Assembly (NCBI GenBank): GCA_002363575.1
Contig: DEWI01000078.1
Span: forward strand, 22,182 to 30,807
Direction: 5' to 3'
Origin: Verrucomicrobia bacterium UBA3214
GTDB taxonomy: Bacteria; Verrucomicrobiota; Kiritimatiellia; RFP12; UBA1067
DNA: 8,626 nucleotides
The notes beneath the pieces are model-generated. The model was not told the DNA's origin. It saw nothing but the letters and a program-made list of their open reading frames with translations, and searched no databases. Shown in pieces: positions 6,454-8,626 of the stretch (its first letter is position 1; the number at the start of each line of letters is the position of its first letter). Position numbers and translations under genes: made by a program.

Positions 6454-6549
6454 GGACGCGGCGACCAGGAAAGTGGCAGAATTTGGATTGGGAGGTGTTT
6501 TCCTCGCAACTATCGCGGCATAAGCGCCGGTCTAGGCGAGATGGGAGGC

Positions 6550-6942
6550 TCACGGGAGGAAGTCGTCGAGCGTTTTCATCTCAGGGATGCGCTCGATAGA
6601 GTAGGAAAGACCGAAGCGCTGCTCGGCTTCCATAACCAGTCTGAGGTGGTTCACGGAGTCCCACTGCTCGATGGAGCCATACGACGCGCCGGCAAGCGCG
6701 TCTTTGTCCACGCCGAAGACTTGCGCGGCGAACGCCGTGAAGGCGACGCGGTAGAGATCGCGGACGGTCGAGAATGACAGGAATTCGTCTATCGTTATTG
6801 GCGCATGGAAATCGTTTTCCATCATGACGAGAAGCCCGAAGCCCATAAGCGAGCACCAGCCGTCGATTTCGCGGAAACGTGTTTCCGGCGTGACGGTTTC
6901 GACTTCCAGTACATCGGCGACGGCTGCGCAGAATTTGTCCAT
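6550..6942 (-). CDS. Tandem double acyl-carrier-protein-domain protein
   Basis: This 130-residue acidic protein appears to consist of two ACP-like four-helix domains of about 65 residues. The second domain (about 69-130) has EQWDSVNHLRLVMEAEQRFG with a canonical DSV motif; S96 should carry 4'-phosphopantetheine. The first (about 1-66) aligns without large gaps and reads DGWCSLMGFGLLVMMENDF: serine S31 is kept but the conserved Asp before it is Cys30, so modification there is doubtful. Both halves share W-[DC]-S-[LV], an acidic helix after it and a closing STVRDLY or KTLDDFL, suggesting internal duplication. The W-D-S-[LV] type is frequent among stand-alone ACPs in secondary-metabolite and envelope-polysaccharide loci rather than fatty acid synthesis. 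It starts 13 nt after the YfhO-like gene behind a weak GCAGG, so the two are very probably co-transcribed. The acyl group carried and the partner enzyme are unknown. No ligase, transferase or phosphopantetheinyl transferase is in the window. Confidence 0.8.
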   Translation of the reverse strand: MDKFCAAVADVLEVETVTPETRFREIDGWCSLMGFGLLVMMENDFHAPITIDEFLSFSTVRDLYRVAFTAFAAQVFGVDKDALAGASYGSIEQWDSVNHLRLVMEAEQRFGLSYSIERIPEMKTLDDFLP

Positions 6943-6955
6943 AATAGCCTGCCGG

Positions 6956-8587
6956 TTAGATTTTCTGTTTGCACCAGGGGGCGAGCGCGAGTGTCGCGAG
7001 CGTCGCGACCGCCGAGAAAATCGCCAGGAAGAGCGGAAGCCCCGCGAGGGGTTTGCTCGGGACGTGCGTGGACGGGCGCGGCGCCTTCTGCTCCACCATC
7101 AGCACATCCATTTCGCGGATTTCTCCCGTGGGCGTGCGGAAATTCATGCGGCTTGTGCCTGCGGCCTTCAGGCCGTTGGAAGCGACTGCGCGGTAGAAGC
7201 GGCGCGCGGCCGCCGGTTCTTCCGGTATAGGCTGCGGAAGGGGGGCGACGACGGTGTCGGCGGAATGCGCGGCGCAGTAGAGCCTGTCGATCCTCGCGAG
7301 ATCCACGGCGCCCGCCACGGCGACAGCGGCGGCGGCGATAGCGGCGGTTTTCGCGCTGAAGCGTTTTTCCAGCATGCGGCGCAGAGCGTCGATGCCGTAC
7401 GCCGCGAGTACGCATACGCAAAGTTCGGTGAGGTGGTGCCATTTGACTGGCGCGCGTATCGAGTCGCCCACGGGAAGCATGAAGACCAGGCGGTAGAGCG
7501 GCTCGAAGTATCTGCCGAACGACAGCAGGCAGAACAGCAGACCGGCGCACAGGAAGAACATTGCCTCGGCGCGCTCGCCGCGTCTCGAGGGTTTGAGCGC
7601 GGCGGCGCCGATGCCCAGCGCCGCTAGAAGGCACGTCACGAAACCGAGATAGAGCGAATGCTGGCGGTAGTTGCCGCTCTTGGCTTCGATCGGCCTGCCC
7701 AGGGCGCCCGTGTATGGTTTGACGCCGGTGTTCTGGGCCTTGCCGAGCGCCAGAACCATCGGGCAGCTCGTATCGCCATTGATGCGCGGCACGAGGAATT
7801 CGAGCGTTTCGCGCGGCGGCAGCGACCAGTTGGTCACGAATATCCAGCGCGCTTCGTCGTCGGCGGTGTTCGCGCCGCCGGTCAGCGCGGAGCCGCTGGT
7901 TTTCGCTTCGGCTATGTCGCTGTCGCGGCGCGCCTTGTCGGCGGCGGCGCCGCGCAGCGAAGGCGCGGCGATGATCGCGAAGGCGGCGGCGGCGAGCAGC
8001 ACGCCTTTCCAAGACGGGAGTTTGCGTTCGCGTACGCAGCACCAGACGAAGTACGCGGCCGTGAAGATCGTGAACATCAGCCAGAGATCCGGCTGGTGGA
8101 AGCCCGCCCACGCGACGCACGCGCCAAGCAGCAGCCAATGCCGCGCCTTGGATTTGCGGACTGCGCGATCGGCGAGGCCGAACGCGAAGACGCCGTAGGT
8201 CATCCACTGGAACCAGCCGAGATGCCCGGCCGAGAACAGGCTGAACCAGTAGCCGCAGAATGCGAGAAGCAAGCCCGCGCCGCAGGCGGCGACAGGCGAA
8301 AGGCCGCGTCCGCGGCAGTAGTACGCCAGGCCGAACGCGGCCATCAGCGCCGCGAGCGCGTATTGCAGCTCCACCCAGAAATACGGCGAGCCGAGAAACA
8401 CGATAACATCGCCGGGAATGAATTTCCCCGTCTCGCGCCATGTCGCCATCCAGTCGCCGATTCTATCGACGGGGAACGAGGTCGCGCAATCCGGCATCAC
8501 GGGCACGACGCCCGGCGCCCACGTGCCCATGAAGACGAAGTACGCGAGCGCGGCAAATACCGCCAAGAATATCGAAACCGTACGCAT
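6956..8587 (-). CDS. YfhO-like polytopic membrane protein (GT-C glycosyltransferase-like)
   Basis: A 543-residue membrane protein with roughly ten or more hydrophobic segments, the first at the N-terminus (about 4-20) and the last near the C-terminus (about 513-537). It resembles the YfhO family, GT-C-fold proteins thought to modify envelope glycopolymers using lipid-linked sugars. The signs are GHLGWFQWMTYGVFAFGLAD (121-140), LEFLVPRINGDTS (262-274) in a loop where YfhO proteins have a P-x-x-x-G motif, HSLYLGFVTCLLAALGI (310-326), and SIRAPVKWHHLTEL (376-389) followed by LAAYGIDALRR, matching the R-x-P-x-[KR]-x-x-x-L...L-A-x-x-G-[IL]-D signature. The C-terminal 430-510 region is soluble. An in-frame TGA at 8603-8605 leaves ATG 8587 as the only nearby start; its ribosome site is poor. 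It lies 13 nt before the double-ACP gene. YfhO proteins are usually longer (about 800 residues), so this is a short or divergent member, and the catalytic role is inferred. Confidence 0.72.
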   Translation of the reverse strand: MRTVSIFLAVFAALAYFVFMGTWAPGVVPVMPDCATSFPVDRIGDWMATWRETGKFIPGDVIVFLGSPYFWVELQYALAALMAAFGLAYYCRGRGLSPVAACGAGLLLAFCGYWFSLFSAGHLGWFQWMTYGVFAFGLADRAVRKSKARHWLLLGACVAWAGFHQPDLWLMFTIFTAAYFVWCCVRERKLPSWKGVLLAAAAFAIIAAPSLRGAAADKARRDSDIAEAKTSGSALTGGANTADDEARWIFVTNWSLPPRETLEFLVPRINGDTSCPMVLALGKAQNTGVKPYTGALGRPIEAKSGNYRQHSLYLGFVTCLLAALGIGAAALKPSRRGERAEAMFFLCAGLLFCLLSFGRYFEPLYRLVFMLPVGDSIRAPVKWHHLTELCVCVLAAYGIDALRRMLEKRFSAKTAAIAAAAVAVAGAVDLARIDRLYCAAHSADTVVAPLPQPIPEEPAAARRFYRAVASNGLKAAGTSRMNFRTPTGEIREMDVLMVEQKAPRPSTHVPSKPLAGLPLFLAIFSAVATLATLALAPWCKQKI

Positions 8588-8626
8588 TGGAGGCCGTGGC
8601 TTTCAGTGGATTCGCGAGGCGGGCGC

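Larger units (their letters stand above)
6081..6549. other. 469-bp gene-free region between the ACP gene and clpC
   Basis: No credible gene lies here. From right to left it holds 96 bases with nothing recognisable (6454-6549), a possible terminator (6431-6453), the 22-bp repeat array with its degenerate ends (6221-6430), a 54-bp palindrome (6166-6219), about 70 bases of unassigned sequence, and the clpC promoter. Several frames stay open across the array on both strands because the unit contains no stop codons. Their products are low-complexity Arg/Ser/Leu-rich repeats and are not counted as proteins. Confidence 0.75.

Noticed and set aside
6081..6509. N-terminal extension of the clpC frame through the repeats (143 extra residues)
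   Set aside because: The extra sequence is the translated 22-bp array and palindrome. The conserved ClpC N-terminus starts at the ATG at 6080, and the promoter lies just upstream of it.
6822..8441. A 539-codon minus-strand frame overlapping the YfhO-like and ACP genes
   Set aside because: Arg-rich out-of-frame shadow; the alternative frame gives a coherent membrane protein and ACP domains.
8603..8626. Possible 3' end of another minus-strand gene stopping at the TGA at 8603-8605
   Set aside because: Only seven codons are visible before the window edge, too few to support a gene.

Overview
This is a GC-rich bacterial window in which every gene I can support lies on the minus strand, so it reads right to left. 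The proteins are bacterial: thymidylate kinase, a DNA polymerase III delta' subunit and a ClpC-type AAA+ unfoldase. The high GC, the divergent delta' subunit and the palindrome-plus-tandem-repeat intergenic region would fit a host-associated member of the PVC group (Kiritimatiellota, Lentisphaerota or Verrucomicrobiota). That placement is a weak guess; nothing here fixes the phylum.

Layout in the direction of transcription. (1) At 8587-6550 a two-gene unit encodes a YfhO-like polytopic membrane protein and a small protein made of two acyl-carrier-protein domains, 13 nt apart. It looks like part of a cell-envelope or glycolipid locus that continues beyond the right edge. (2) At 6549-6081 lies a 469-bp gene-free region. 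It holds a possible terminator, an array of eight 22-bp repeats each built on a GCGACT/AGTCGC palindrome, a 54-bp near-perfect palindrome, and an AT-rich extended -10 promoter. (3) At 6080-3618 is clpC. Its promoter sits so close to the ATG that the mRNA is probably leaderless. (4) After a 177-bp gap with a small inverted repeat comes an OFA-like MFS transporter (3440-2199). (5) It is followed by tmk (2152-1523) and holB (1550-735), which overlap by 28 nt. (6) Last is the N-terminal two thirds or more of a TIM-barrel sugar phosphate isomerase/epimerase-like protein (662-1), cut by the left edge.

Functionally, tmk and holB are a widespread DNA-replication pair (dTDP supply and clamp-loader subunit). 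ClpC unfolds proteins for ClpP. The transporter and isomerase are probably metabolic passengers. The ACP/YfhO-like pair is a separate transcription unit, likely concerned with acyl or glycosyl modification at the membrane. The most unusual material is the repeat-bearing intergenic region between the ACP gene and clpC, together with the leaderless clpC start and the double-ACP protein.
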